The translations under genes and the position numbers were made by a program. Under the pieces are notes generated by a model, which did not search any database, was not told the DNA's origin, and worked only from the letters and a program-made list of their open reading frames with translations. This document shows positions 34,614 to 41,998 of a stretch of DNA of 41,998 nucleotides, one piece after another. The stretch covers positions 1 to 41,998 of the forward strand of contig JABDFU010000014.1 of the NCBI GenBank assembly GCA_013286385.1, read 5' to 3'. The DNA is from Bacteroidota bacterium (GTDB taxonomy: Bacteria; Bacteroidota; Bacteroidia; JABDFU01). Numbering within the stretch: the first letter of the stretch is position 1; each line of letters begins with the position of its first letter.

Positions 34614-36284
34614 TCAGTTTAATTTGAAAACGCTCATAATGGTGCTACCCAGGACCTTTACTGAAAAGACTTCTTTGTCCATGAACGGATAATCGCCCGG
34701 ATGATATCTGTAATAACTTGCAAAATAATTTGCCTTTGAAATGTCTTCGGTAAAATGAATCCGCCGCCGATCGGCGGATTTCAGAAGCCAGGCGTTTTCT
34801 TTTCCGGCCAGCCCTATGACCTTTACCGTGATCAATGAAGAAGTATCTGTTTGTAGGATGTATTCGAGGGCCTGCTTATAGGAAGTTCCCCAATAATCAA
34901 GGTCGTAGTTGCTGCGCAGCCGGTTGGGCTGATCCTGCCTTGGAATCCTGTTGAAGTAAATATGCTCATTGGGGAAGTTGTTCACCATGAACCACGCGGT
35001 TTGGGCCATGTTCAGTACCAGTAACAGAAGAACCGCATACCTGAAGCCCGGCTTCGGTAATGAATTCAATCCGTATAAACCCATAAGCACAAAAGAGGGG
35101 TATATAAAGTACAAATGCCTCCAGGCATCGTATACTACGGAATGTAAAATTGCAATGGCCAGCAAGGGGGCTACAAACCATAGCAAATTGAGCAGCAGAA
35201 AACGGAAGGCCGGATCGGTACCAAAACGAGAGGGTTTTGCAGCTAAACGGAACCCCGTCAGCCCCAACCCGAAAAATCCGAGTCCAAGGTAAACGAGCGG
35301 ATTTGAAATGCAAAACCAGCCGATGGAATAATCGAGGGGCAAGTTGCTGTATTTGTAAAAATGTCCTGCAAATACCACATCCCCCTTCCATGGATAGGAT
35401 GACATGGTCTTTATAACGGAGATTAAATTGCCCAGTGGATTGGGGTATAGGTAGGGCCATGTCGCATACAGCGCCATAAAAGCGCTGCCGGGAAACAGGA
35501 GAAGTTGCAGCAGCATTTTTTTTCTGAAATGACCTTCTCTTTTTTGCTTACTCAAATCAAAGAGAAACAGAAACAGGAAACCTGCCACGAGCATCAGACC
35601 CATGATACGGATATTGCAAAGTACGCCGCAGGTTAGTCCTAGCAGAAGAATTCCTAAAGTTGTTTTCCTTTGAAGGACTGTATACCCCACCAGCATAGTA
35701 ATCATGAACATGCTCATGAAAGGAATGTCAGTCGTGTTGAAAAAGGAATGTCCGTAAATCAATGGATTCAGGAGCAAAAGAAAAAATCCGAGTACGGCAA
35801 GCATTGTGCTGCCAAAAAGAAACTCCGTCAATAAAAAAAACGCCAGACAGCCCGCTAAAAAGAAAAGGTGAGTGAGCAGGTGGCGCATAAGGAAAATTTT
35901 CCGGCTGTCCTTCAGGCCCAGGATTTTTTCTAACAGGATCAGGGGCAACTCCATTGCCACACCGTGCTCTTTGTTGTCAGAGGTTTTGATGGTCTGGCCT
36001 GCGTGGAAGGCATAATCATAGGTGTAAATACCAAGGTTGCGCATCTGGCCTTCGTCGTAGGAAATGCCGTAGTCTTTATAGGTGAAAAGTCCGATAAGCA
36101 AAGCGAGTGTGAACAGACAAATGCCCGGACGGATACCTGATTTATAATTTTTTATGCCGTACTGATCTCCCACTGATCTAAAATAATTAAATAAATCCAA
36201 GGGAATCAGCCGTTTATAGAAAAAACACGGCTCAGGTATGGAGTTTTTCTGATTCGCGCATCTCTTTATTAAACACCCCGTCAT
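34614..36284 (-). CDS. Polytopic GT-C-fold glycosyltransferase (PMT/ArnT-like)
   Basis: 556 residues from the ATG at 36284. About ten to twelve transmembrane helices; the first (RPGICLFTLALLIGLFTY) is followed by KDYGISYDEGQMRNLGIY with the acidic DE pair typical of the GT-C active site. NTTDIPFMSMF is a likely second loop motif. The hydrophilic C-terminus (about 440-556) ends in STIMSVFKLN. The first 55 residues are Cys- and Arg-rich with no obvious role, so a GTG at 36173-36171 (start VGDQYGIKNYKSG) may be the true start, giving about 519 residues. Divergent from the A2M-like gene over a 33-base gap. Confidence 0.78.
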   Translation of the reverse strand: MTGCLIKRCANQKNSIPEPCFFYKRLIPLDLFNYFRSVGDQYGIKNYKSGIRPGICLFTLALLIGLFTYKDYGISYDEGQMRNLGIYTYDYAFHAGQTIKTSDNKEHGVAMELPLILLEKILGLKDSRKIFLMRHLLTHLFFLAGCLAFFLLTEFLFGSTMLAVLGFFLLLLNPLIYGHSFFNTTDIPFMSMFMITMLVGYTVLQRKTTLGILLLGLTCGVLCNIRIMGLMLVAGFLFLFLFDLSKQKREGHFRKKMLLQLLLFPGSAFMALYATWPYLYPNPLGNLISVIKTMSSYPWKGDVVFAGHFYKYSNLPLDYSIGWFCISNPLVYLGLGFFGLGLTGFRLAAKPSRFGTDPAFRFLLLNLLWFVAPLLAIAILHSVVYDAWRHLYFIYPSFVLMGLYGLNSLPKPGFRYAVLLLLVLNMAQTAWFMVNNFPNEHIYFNRIPRQDQPNRLRSNYDLDYWGTSYKQALEYILQTDTSSLITVKVIGLAGKENAWLLKSADRRRIHFTEDISKANYFASYYRYHPGDYPFMDKEVFSVKVLGSTIMSVFKLN

Positions 36285-36317
36285 TTAAATAAGGTTCTAA
36301 ACTTAAAGCAGATTGAT

Positions 36318-39300
36318 ATGAAAACAAAGACCATTCTTCAGACCACTGGGACAGCCCTGACTGTCGCAACTCTGGCAGCCCTTATCAGTTGGGTGACCCC
36401 GACAGACCTGCTCAATCAGGCGGTTGAAAATTCTTTCATCAGAAGCCTGAAAGCAAATCTTGATCAACACAACAAACTTTGGCCGGAGGAACGGATGTAT
36501 GTGCAATTGGATAAGCCTTTTTACGAACCGGGTTCAACAATCTGGTTCAGCGCCTACCTCCGGGACGGGAAAAACCTGAGTCCTTCGGGGCACAGCGATA
36601 TTCTTCACGTCGATCTTATAGGGCCCAGGGGAAATGTGGAACAATCCCTGAACCTGATCGCAAAAAACGGAAAAGCCGCCGGAGATTTTACATTAAGCGC
36701 AGAAGCCGCAGGTGGCACCTATAAGGTGAAAGCCTATACGAATTGGCAGAAAAATGACGGAAGCGATTTCGGTTTTGAAAAGGAAGTACAGGTTCAGGAC
36801 ATCGTTTTGCCAAACTTAAAAATGAAACTTGATTTTGAGAAGAAGGCTTTCGGTTCGGGCGATGAGGTTATTGCAAAGCTGGAGTTGAATACGAATGAGA
36901 ACAAGGCGCTTGCTGATTATAAGCTGAAATTTACCGCATCCCTGGATGGTAAAAAAGTACTGGAAAACGGATCTTCAACCGATGCCTCCGGAACCTGTTT
37001 TCTTCATTTTAAATTGCCCGGGGATCTGAAGACTGCCGATGGGCTGTTAAATGTGCTTATTGATTACAATGGAACTACAGAAAGTATTTCCCGTTCGATT
37101 CCCATCGTTCTGAATAAAATCAACCTGCAATTTTTTCCGGAGGGCGGGGATCTTGTTTCAGGGATAGAGAGCAAGGTTGCTTTCAGGGCTCTGAATGAAT
37201 TTGATAAACCCGCAGATCTGGAGGGGGAGCTCGTAACCAGGGATGGCAAATTCATAACCTCCTTCAGCAGTTTTCATTTGGGAATGGGTGCCTTCCGTCT
37301 TAAGCCGGAGGACGGGCAAACGTATTTTGTGAAAGTTACAAAACCCGAAGGGATAAAGGAGCTTTTTGAATTGCCAGGAGCGCTTGCGAAAGGGTATGTA
37401 CTGAATATCGTGAACTCTTCTTCAAAAGGAATTGAACTGGACCTATCTTCTTCTGAGCCTGAACAATTGTCCCTTGTGGCCCAGGTGAGAGGAGAGATCT
37501 GCTACGCAACTGCCGTTCAGGCTCAGGAAGGGCTGAACAAACTTACGGTTCCGGTTTCTGAGTTTCCCATGGGAGTGGCGCAACTTACCCTCTTTGACAG
37601 TAAAGGTGTAGCGCGGGCCGAACGCCTTGCATTTGTCAATCCCGGCAAACACCTTAACATTCGTGTGTGCACAGACAAGTCCATGTATTTGCCCAGGGAA
37701 AAGGTGCAGCTTACGGTTCATGTAAGTGATGACAGGGGCGTACCCATGCCCGCAAACCTTTCCCTGGCAGTGGTCAATGACCAGTTGTTGTCTTTCGCTG
37801 ATGACAAGTCAGGGACCATCCTTTCTGAGCTGCTTTTACAGGAGGATGTAAAAGGTAAAATCGAGGAACCCGCGTTTTATTTTAATGAAAAAGAAACGAA
37901 AGCCCCTAAGGCACTGGATTATCTGCTAATGACAGCGGGCTGGAGAAAATTTACCTGGGAACAGGTGTGTTCTGTTAATTATTCAGAACCCGGATTTTTG
38001 CCCGAAGAGGCTCTTGTCTCCGGCGTGGTAATGGATGCAAACAGCGGAAAGGTCATTGCTGGCGCAACAGTTAAGACAGCCACCGGAAGTTATAAAGCGG
38101 ATGAAAAAGGCGAATTCAGCTTACGGGGACTCAGCCTTTATGCTCCTGTTATGCTAACCATTACTGCACAGGGTTATAATCAGCAAATCCAATATGTATA
38201 CAGCTACGGAAGTCATGAGCCCTTCTACCTCTATGGAAACTACAATTACAGCCGAAACAACAGGGAAGCCGTTGAAGAGGACAATGAACGTTTGGGCGCA
38301 CCGGCTGTTCCGGCTGCCATGAGTGCAGGAAATGGCGCCGGAAAGGTCCTGGATGCGGACGACGATAGGAAAATGGAAAAGCGGCGATTTTTTGAAATGC
38401 AGGGCGGGCACAAGGCACTCCTTGTTAAAGACAAAGAGAACAGCAAAGAGAACAGCAAAGAGAATAGCAAGAAGCTGGCATCAAAAGCAGTTTTTGCCCA
38501 TGCCGGTTTTGATCAGACTGCACTTGCTATGAATAACGCGGGGAGAGCTGTTGCTCTGCCTGGATCTGAACAAGTATCGTATTATCGGGCGCGTCAATTC
38601 GCAGCTCCATTGTATGACAACGAACAAACGGCAGACGTACGTACAGATTTTCGCTCCACCATTTTTTGGGAACCGAATCTGGAAATCGGACGCAACGGAA
38701 CAAAGACGATTGAGTTCTACAATTCGGATGATATTTCCTCATTCAGGACGACTGTTGAGGGTTTAAGCCCTGACGGAATGGTTGGAAGAGCCGAACATAC
38801 TTATTTTACCCAATTGCCTTTTGCCATGAGCGCAAAAATTCCGGTGGAAGTGGCGACTTCGGATATTGTTTCCATCCCGGTTTTTTTGAAAAACAACACA
38901 GCCCATCCGTTAGGGGGAGCTTTTACCGTGGACGCTCCGGAGGGACTGAAAGCCCTGTCTGCTCCAGAGCTTGCCCAAACGCTTATGCCCGGTGAATCAA
39001 AGGTGGTTTATCTGGATTATAAAGTTCTGAATACTCCGGGAGCGGGCGATTTTACGATATCTTTTAAAAGCTGCGGATTAAAAGATGCTTTTACTTCAAC
39101 CATGAAGATGGTTTCGAAGGGATTTCCGGCCAGCGCTTCTTTTTCGGGTCAGGAAATTGAAAAGGAATACAGTTTTGACATGGAGCATGTGGTAGAGGGA
39201 TCGGTTAAAGCTTCTTTCAGCGCTTATCCCAATGTGGTGAGCGACCTGATGAAGGGGGTCGAAGGAATATTGAGGGAACCCTACGGCTGTTTCGAACAGA

Positions 39301-40709
39301 CCTCCTGCACAGCCTATCCCAATGCTATGGTTCTGGATTACCTGAAATCAACCGACAGCAGAGATGATAAAAGCATGTCTCAGGCGAATTCCCTTTTGGA
39401 CAGGGGGTATACCCGTCTCTGCAGTTTTGAAACAAAGGACAAGGGTTATGAATGGTTTGGTGCAGCTCCCGGACACGAAGGCCTGAGTGCCTACGGGCTT
39501 ATGGAATTTACCGATATGAAAAATGCAGGCGGAAATGTGGATCAGAAAATGCTGGATCGTACCGCTCAATGGATCATGGACCATAAGGACGGAAAGGGAG
39601 GATTTACCCGCAATCAGCACGCGCTGCATGATTACGGACGTATTTCGGATGAAATTTTGAATTCCTATATCGTTTATGCCGTTGCTGAAGCGGGTTATTC
39701 GGACATTAAAAATGAATTTGAATCCTGCTATGCCAGAGCCCTTGAAAAGAAAGATCCGTATATGCTGGCCATGATGTCGAGTGCGGCCTGTAAGCTGGGC
39801 GATGCAGCAAAAGCTGATCAGGCTATGAAGCTTTTGCTGAGTCTTCAGGACAAAGACGGAAGCTGGACCGGAAGCACCCATTCGGTTACTTATTCTCAGG
39901 GCAAATCCCTGATCATTGAAACAACTTCAATGGCAGCACTGGCCATTATGAAAACCAAGGGCCAACACCAATTGGAATTAAGAAAGGCAATTGATTTTAT
40001 TATCAATTCAAGAGACGGATCAGGAACGTTCAGCAGCACCCAGGGAACCATACTGGCGCTGAAAGCGCTTACCCGGTTTGCAATAGAAAGCAAGAAAACT
40101 GCTGAGGACGGCCGCATTGAGGTTTTTGTGGATGGCAAAATGGTGGCTGAAAAAAACTACAAGGCAGGAGACAAAGGCCCCATTGCAATTGACAGCCTCG
40201 AACGGTTCCTGTCTGCGGGGAAACATATCCTAAAAGTTAAATACATCGGTGTAAAGCAACCGCTTCCGTATTCTGTTGCCGTTAACTGGAACACCTTTCT
40301 TCCGGTGAGTGACAAGGATTGCAGTGTGAACCTGAGCAGCACTCTTTCTGCTAAAAATGCGAAGGTGGGGGAAACAATCAGGTATTCGGTTGTACTGCGC
40401 AATCTTAAAAATGCGGAACTGCCAAGTACTATGGTGCTGATCGGAATACCGGCAGGACTTACCGTTCAGCCCTGGCAGCTGAAAGAAATGCTGGAGAAAA
40501 AGGTATTTGACTACTATGAGATAAAAGGAAATCAGGTTGCGATTTATTACCGCGGAATGGCTGCCAATGAATCGAGGCAGATTAATCTGGATCTGAAAGC
40601 GGAAGTACCCGGAGAATTCGATGCGCCTGCTTCATCGGGTTACCTGTATTATACCAATGAATTCAAGTCCTGGAGCGGAGTTGAACGGATTAAAATCAGC
40701 AAAAGCTAA
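36318..40709 (+). CDS. Bacterial alpha-2-macroglobulin-like protein with thioester and carboxypeptidase-regulatory-like domain
   Basis: 1463 residues. An N-terminal hydrophobic segment (about 5-27) exports or anchors the protein. Macroglobulin-type beta domains follow: MYVQLDKPFYEPGSTIWFSA (about residues 60-79, an MG2-type start), then several repeats to about 520. A carboxypeptidase-regulatory-like fold is at about 570-620 (ALVSGVVMDANSGKVIAGAT). A low-complexity KENS repeat sits near residue 710. The central A2M signature FRSTIFWEPNLEIG and YNSDDISSFRTTVEGLSPDG (about 778-816) precedes the thioester motif PYGCFEQTSC with C991, E993 and Q994 intact, inside an alpha/alpha-toroid domain (about 970-1260). 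A receptor-like MG domain ends it. By analogy it traps proteases or labels attackers covalently in the periplasm or on the surface. Confidence 0.88.
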   Translation: MKTKTILQTTGTALTVATLAALISWVTPTDLLNQAVENSFIRSLKANLDQHNKLWPEERMYVQLDKPFYEPGSTIWFSAYLRDGKNLSPSGHSDILHVDLIGPRGNVEQSLNLIAKNGKAAGDFTLSAEAAGGTYKVKAYTNWQKNDGSDFGFEKEVQVQDIVLPNLKMKLDFEKKAFGSGDEVIAKLELNTNENKALADYKLKFTASLDGKKVLENGSSTDASGTCFLHFKLPGDLKTADGLLNVLIDYNGTTESISRSIPIVLNKINLQFFPEGGDLVSGIESKVAFRALNEFDKPADLEGELVTRDGKFITSFSSFHLGMGAFRLKPEDGQTYFVKVTKPEGIKELFELPGALAKGYVLNIVNSSSKGIELDLSSSEPEQLSLVAQVRGEICYATAVQAQEGLNKLTVPVSEFPMGVAQLTLFDSKGVARAERLAFVNPGKHLNIRVCTDKSMYLPREKVQLTVHVSDDRGVPMPANLSLAVVNDQLLSFADDKSGTILSELLLQEDVKGKIEEPAFYFNEKETKAPKALDYLLMTAGWRKFTWEQVCSVNYSEPGFLPEEALVSGVVMDANSGKVIAGATVKTATGSYKADEKGEFSLRGLSLYAPVMLTITAQGYNQQIQYVYSYGSHEPFYLYGNYNYSRNNREAVEEDNERLGAPAVPAAMSAGNGAGKVLDADDDRKMEKRRFFEMQGGHKALLVKDKENSKENSKENSKKLASKAVFAHAGFDQTALAMNNAGRAVALPGSEQVSYYRARQFAAPLYDNEQTADVRTDFRSTIFWEPNLEIGRNGTKTIEFYNSDDISSFRTTVEGLSPDGMVGRAEHTYFTQLPFAMSAKIPVEVATSDIVSIPVFLKNNTAHPLGGAFTVDAPEGLKALSAPELAQTLMPGESKVVYLDYKVLNTPGAGDFTISFKSCGLKDAFTSTMKMVSKGFPASASFSGQEIEKEYSFDMEHVVEGSVKASFSAYPNVVSDLMKGVEGILREPYGCFEQTSCTAYPNAMVLDYLKSTDSRDDKSMSQANSLLDRGYTRLCSFETKDKGYEWFGAAPGHEGLSAYGLMEFTDMKNAGGNVDQKMLDRTAQWIMDHKDGKGGFTRNQHALHDYGRISDEILNSYIVYAVAEAGYSDIKNEFESCYARALEKKDPYMLAMMSSAACKLGDAAKADQAMKLLLSLQDKDGSWTGSTHSVTYSQGKSLIIETTSMAALAIMKTKGQHQLELRKAIDFIINSRDGSGTFSSTQGTILALKALTRFAIESKKTAEDGRIEVFVDGKMVAEKNYKAGDKGPIAIDSLERFLSAGKHILKVKYIGVKQPLPYSVAVNWNTFLPVSDKDCSVNLSSTLSAKNAKVGETIRYSVVLRNLKNAELPSTMVLIGIPAGLTVQPWQLKEMLEKKVFDYYEIKGNQVAIYYRGMAANESRQINLDLKAEVPGEFDAPASSGYLYYTNEFKSWSGVERIKISKS
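38433..38468 (+). repeat. 12-base tandem repeat inside the A2M-like gene
   Basis: Three in-frame copies of AAAGAGAACAGC (third with one change) encode KENS three times in the linker before the A2M signature. Copy-number change would lengthen or shorten a linker without breaking the frame. Confidence 0.85.
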
Positions 40710-40994
40710 ATGAAAGGGTTTTTAACGGTCGCGGTTGGATTAAGCCTTCTGATCAGTCCAGAACTGCAGGCGGGGGTGGCGGATTCTTTGAAACCGAAAG
40801 CAGATTGCGGATGCAAACAGTTTCAGAACAAGGCTGACAAGCAATATCTGCAACTGCAAATGGTAAAACAGGGTTCAGGCAACTACCATCGGTCTGGATT
40901 TTTAAACCGGATTGATTTTAATGGCCTGAAGCGCCTTTTTAAAAAACGTAAACGTGCAGGTTTACCAGACGGCTGTTTCAATTGGTCTGAATAG
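40710..40994 (+). CDS. Small secreted cysteine-containing protein of unknown function
   Basis: 94 residues that I do not recognise. The signal peptide MKGFLTVAVGLSLLISPELQA ends at a likely LQA|G cut. The mature part of about 73 residues has the cysteine pair CGC (about 33-35), a further C near the C-terminus, and the basic stretch RLFKKRKRAG. The ATG starts directly after the TAA of the A2M-like gene with no gap, so the two are translated from one mRNA. It could be a partner or modulator of the A2M-like protein, for instance acting on its thioester; that is inference from position. Confidence 0.65.
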   Translation: MKGFLTVAVGLSLLISPELQAGVADSLKPKADCGCKQFQNKADKQYLQLQMVKQGSGNYHRSGFLNRIDFNGLKRLFKKRKRAGLPDGCFNWSE

Positions 40995-41171
40995 ATTTCG
41001 CGTCCGATGAATAAAAAAGTTAAATTTAACACACAAAATCTTTTCCTTCTTAGGAAAGTATTCGATTCCGATTTAGACTCGGGCCCAACAGACCGCAGGG
41101 TATCAGCATCCTGCACCATTCGCTTTTCAACTTCGGTTTCCGTTTTGTAAGCCAGGTTAGCAGTGCTTTTA
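40995..41171 (-). pseudogene. Probable out-of-frame continuation of the anti-sigma-like gene
   Basis: Between the small protein and the anti-sigma stop there is no intact gene. On the minus strand, in the frame reached by removing one T from the T7 tract at 41174-41180, the reading NKSTANLAYKTETEVEKRMV, then QDADTLRSVGPESKSES looks like protein. After about 45 residues it loses that character, and no stop comes before 40883, inside the opposite-strand small gene. Confidence 0.4.
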
Positions 41172-41549
41172 TTAAAAAAATAGTTCAAAAAGAAAAGCCC
41201 CGCAAATAATCAAGGCCAGCGCAGCGGCGGCAGACAACTGGTAACGGTAATCCATCCGGACAACACGGTTTTTCTTTTTATTTTCCGACTCCGGCATGCT
41301 TCCGGAATCCGGTCCGTTTCGGGACTCCAGTAACTCCCACACTCTGTTTGTTGCACTGGTAATACGGCTTCTGTCCTTGACAAACCGAAAACCTTCGAGC
41401 GCATCAGCGCACAACTCACAATCCAGCAGGTGCTTCTCCACCCTGAACCGTTCATCAGAACTGAGCCGATCGTCAATATAGTCGAACAACGTTTGCTCAG
41501 ATAAGCAACCGCTAGACTCGAATAAATTTTTATGCAGTTGCTCCTTCAT
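41172..41549 (-). CDS. Anti-sigma-factor-like zinc-finger membrane protein, probably frameshifted
   Basis: 125 residues. An N-terminal zf-HC2-type motif reads VEKHLLDCELCADALEG (H-x3-C-x2-C, about 38-54), the anti-sigma zinc-binding pattern. A basic linker and one transmembrane helix (YQLSAAAALALIICGAFLFEL, about 103-123) follow, and the protein stops just two residues after the helix. Family members normally have a periplasmic domain after the helix. The stop arises right after a run of seven T, and the shifted frame continues with protein-like sequence, so the gene has probably lost its C-terminal domain by a one-base insertion. Its ATG overlaps the TGA of the upstream sigma gene (ATGA), a standard sigma/anti-sigma pair. 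Confidence 0.75.
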   Translation of the reverse strand: MKEQLHKNLFESSGCLSEQTLFDYIDDRLSSDERFRVEKHLLDCELCADALEGFRFVKDRSRITSATNRVWELLESRNGPDSGSMPESENKKKNRVVRMDYRYQLSAAAALALIICGAFLFELFF

Positions 41550-41998
41550 GCTTTTCCGGCAAAAAACAGTTTAATGTTTCGTTTTCCATTCTGCAGGTAA
41601 CTTTTCACTTCATTTAAGGAATAGCCGGTAACCGCGGTTATTTCCTGATATGATTTTTCGTTCAGGTAAAAAAGCTGAATGCATCTTCGTTGATCTTCGT
41701 TTAATTGTGCGATAGCTTTTTCAAGTTTATCAAACTGTTCCTCAGTAGCCGGCCCATCAATAGCTGAATGATCCTCAGTTGCCGTGGCCAGACCATCCCG
41801 TTCAATTCTCAAATCGATTTGTCTGGAGTATACCGCTTTTCCAGAACGGATCTGCATCAGGCAATGATTTTTTGAAACGGTATGCAACCAGGCCTTAAAC
41901 TGCTGAATTTCGTGCTTTTTCAGGTCATCAAGCAGCTTTTCAAATATCTGCATCAAAGCATCCTGAGCATCGTCCTCGTTTTTCAGATATTTCATGCA
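41546..41998 (-). CDS. ECF-type RNA polymerase sigma factor, 5' end outside the window
   Basis: At least 149 residues; the frame continues through the right edge. Region 2 begins in MKYLKNEDDAQDALMQIFEK (equivalent of the conserved DAxDxxQ-type helix) and continues in FKAWLHTVSKNHCLMQIRSG. Region 4 has LNEDQRRCIQLFYLNEKSYQ and the helix-turn-helix TGYSLNEVKSYLQNGKRNI. An ATG at 41995 exists, but the homology suggests about 20 to 40 residues more upstream, so I treat the gene as partial. It is translationally coupled to the anti-sigma-like gene downstream. Confidence 0.9.
   Translation of the reverse strand, partial: CMKYLKNEDDAQDALMQIFEKLLDDLKKHEIQQFKAWLHTVSKNHCLMQIRSGKAVYSRQIDLRIERDGLATATEDHSAIDGPATEEQFDKLEKAIAQLNEDQRRCIQLFYLNEKSYQEITAVTGYSLNEVKSYLQNGKRNIKLFFAGKA

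Noticed and set aside
33068-36284. Surface-polysaccharide biosynthesis cluster
   Set aside because: Only two GT-C genes are present, convergent and flanked by serC and an A2M-like gene; no Wzx, Wzy or sugar-nucleotide genes are seen.
40883-41188. 101-residue minus-strand ORF as an independent gene
   Set aside because: Its start lies in the T7 tract and its second half is antisense to the small secreted protein; a frameshifted tail of the anti-sigma gene explains it better.

Overview
The window is chromosomal DNA of a member of the Bacteroidota (class uncertain). The evidence is: promoters of the TTTG-N19-TAnnTTTG type (best example 5414-5444), A-rich regions instead of Shine-Dalgarno sequences before most genes, the order rpsU-xerC-hpf-tRNA cluster-tuf-tRNA-Trp-secE-nusG-rplK-rplA-rplJ-rplL-rpoB-rpoC, a DUF3467 gene directly after rpoC, and several lipoproteins of Bacteroidota style. 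No phage, insertion sequence, CRISPR array or plasmid function is visible.

Layout. 1-1901: pieces of two amino-acid permease genes in an order that makes sense only if an internal segment has been inverted. 1952-2074: the first 40 codons of a lost helix-hairpin-helix-type membrane protein. 2103-3839: apt and an acyl-CoA dehydrogenase. 3917-18864: the translation and transcription block (rpsU, xerC-like recombinase, hpf, four tRNAs, tuf, tRNA-Trp, secE, nusG, four ribosomal protein genes, rpoB, rpoC, DUF3467), with an intrinsic terminator inside it between rplL and rpoB. 18865-20645 (minus): tgt and a HAD phosphatase. 20745-23231 (plus): family 2 glycosyltransferase, ECF sigma factor and rsmG, overlapping or close together. 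23289-26604 (minus): cold-shock protein, dnaK and a lipoprotein. 26695-28190 (plus): panB and an RluA-type pseudouridine synthase. 28212-28604 (minus): arfB. 28687-31981 (plus): amidase, accA and an orphan lipoprotein. 31991-36284: serC and two GT-C membrane glycosyltransferases. 36318-40994: a thioester-containing alpha-2-macroglobulin-like protein and a small secreted protein. 41172-41998 (minus): an anti-sigma-like gene, apparently frameshifted, and an ECF sigma factor cut by the window edge.

Most of the window is conserved housekeeping. The parts that deserve attention are the permease inversion at the left end, the decayed gene before apt, the promoter stacked on a terminator before the tRNA operon, the Tgt that lacks its zinc cysteines, repeated TGNCA boxes and a sigma-54-like site before dnaK, two tandem duplications over start codons, the A2M/small-protein pair, and the T7-tract frameshift in the anti-sigma gene. 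I did not find a convincing new multi-gene system. The permease inversion is the strongest structural anomaly.
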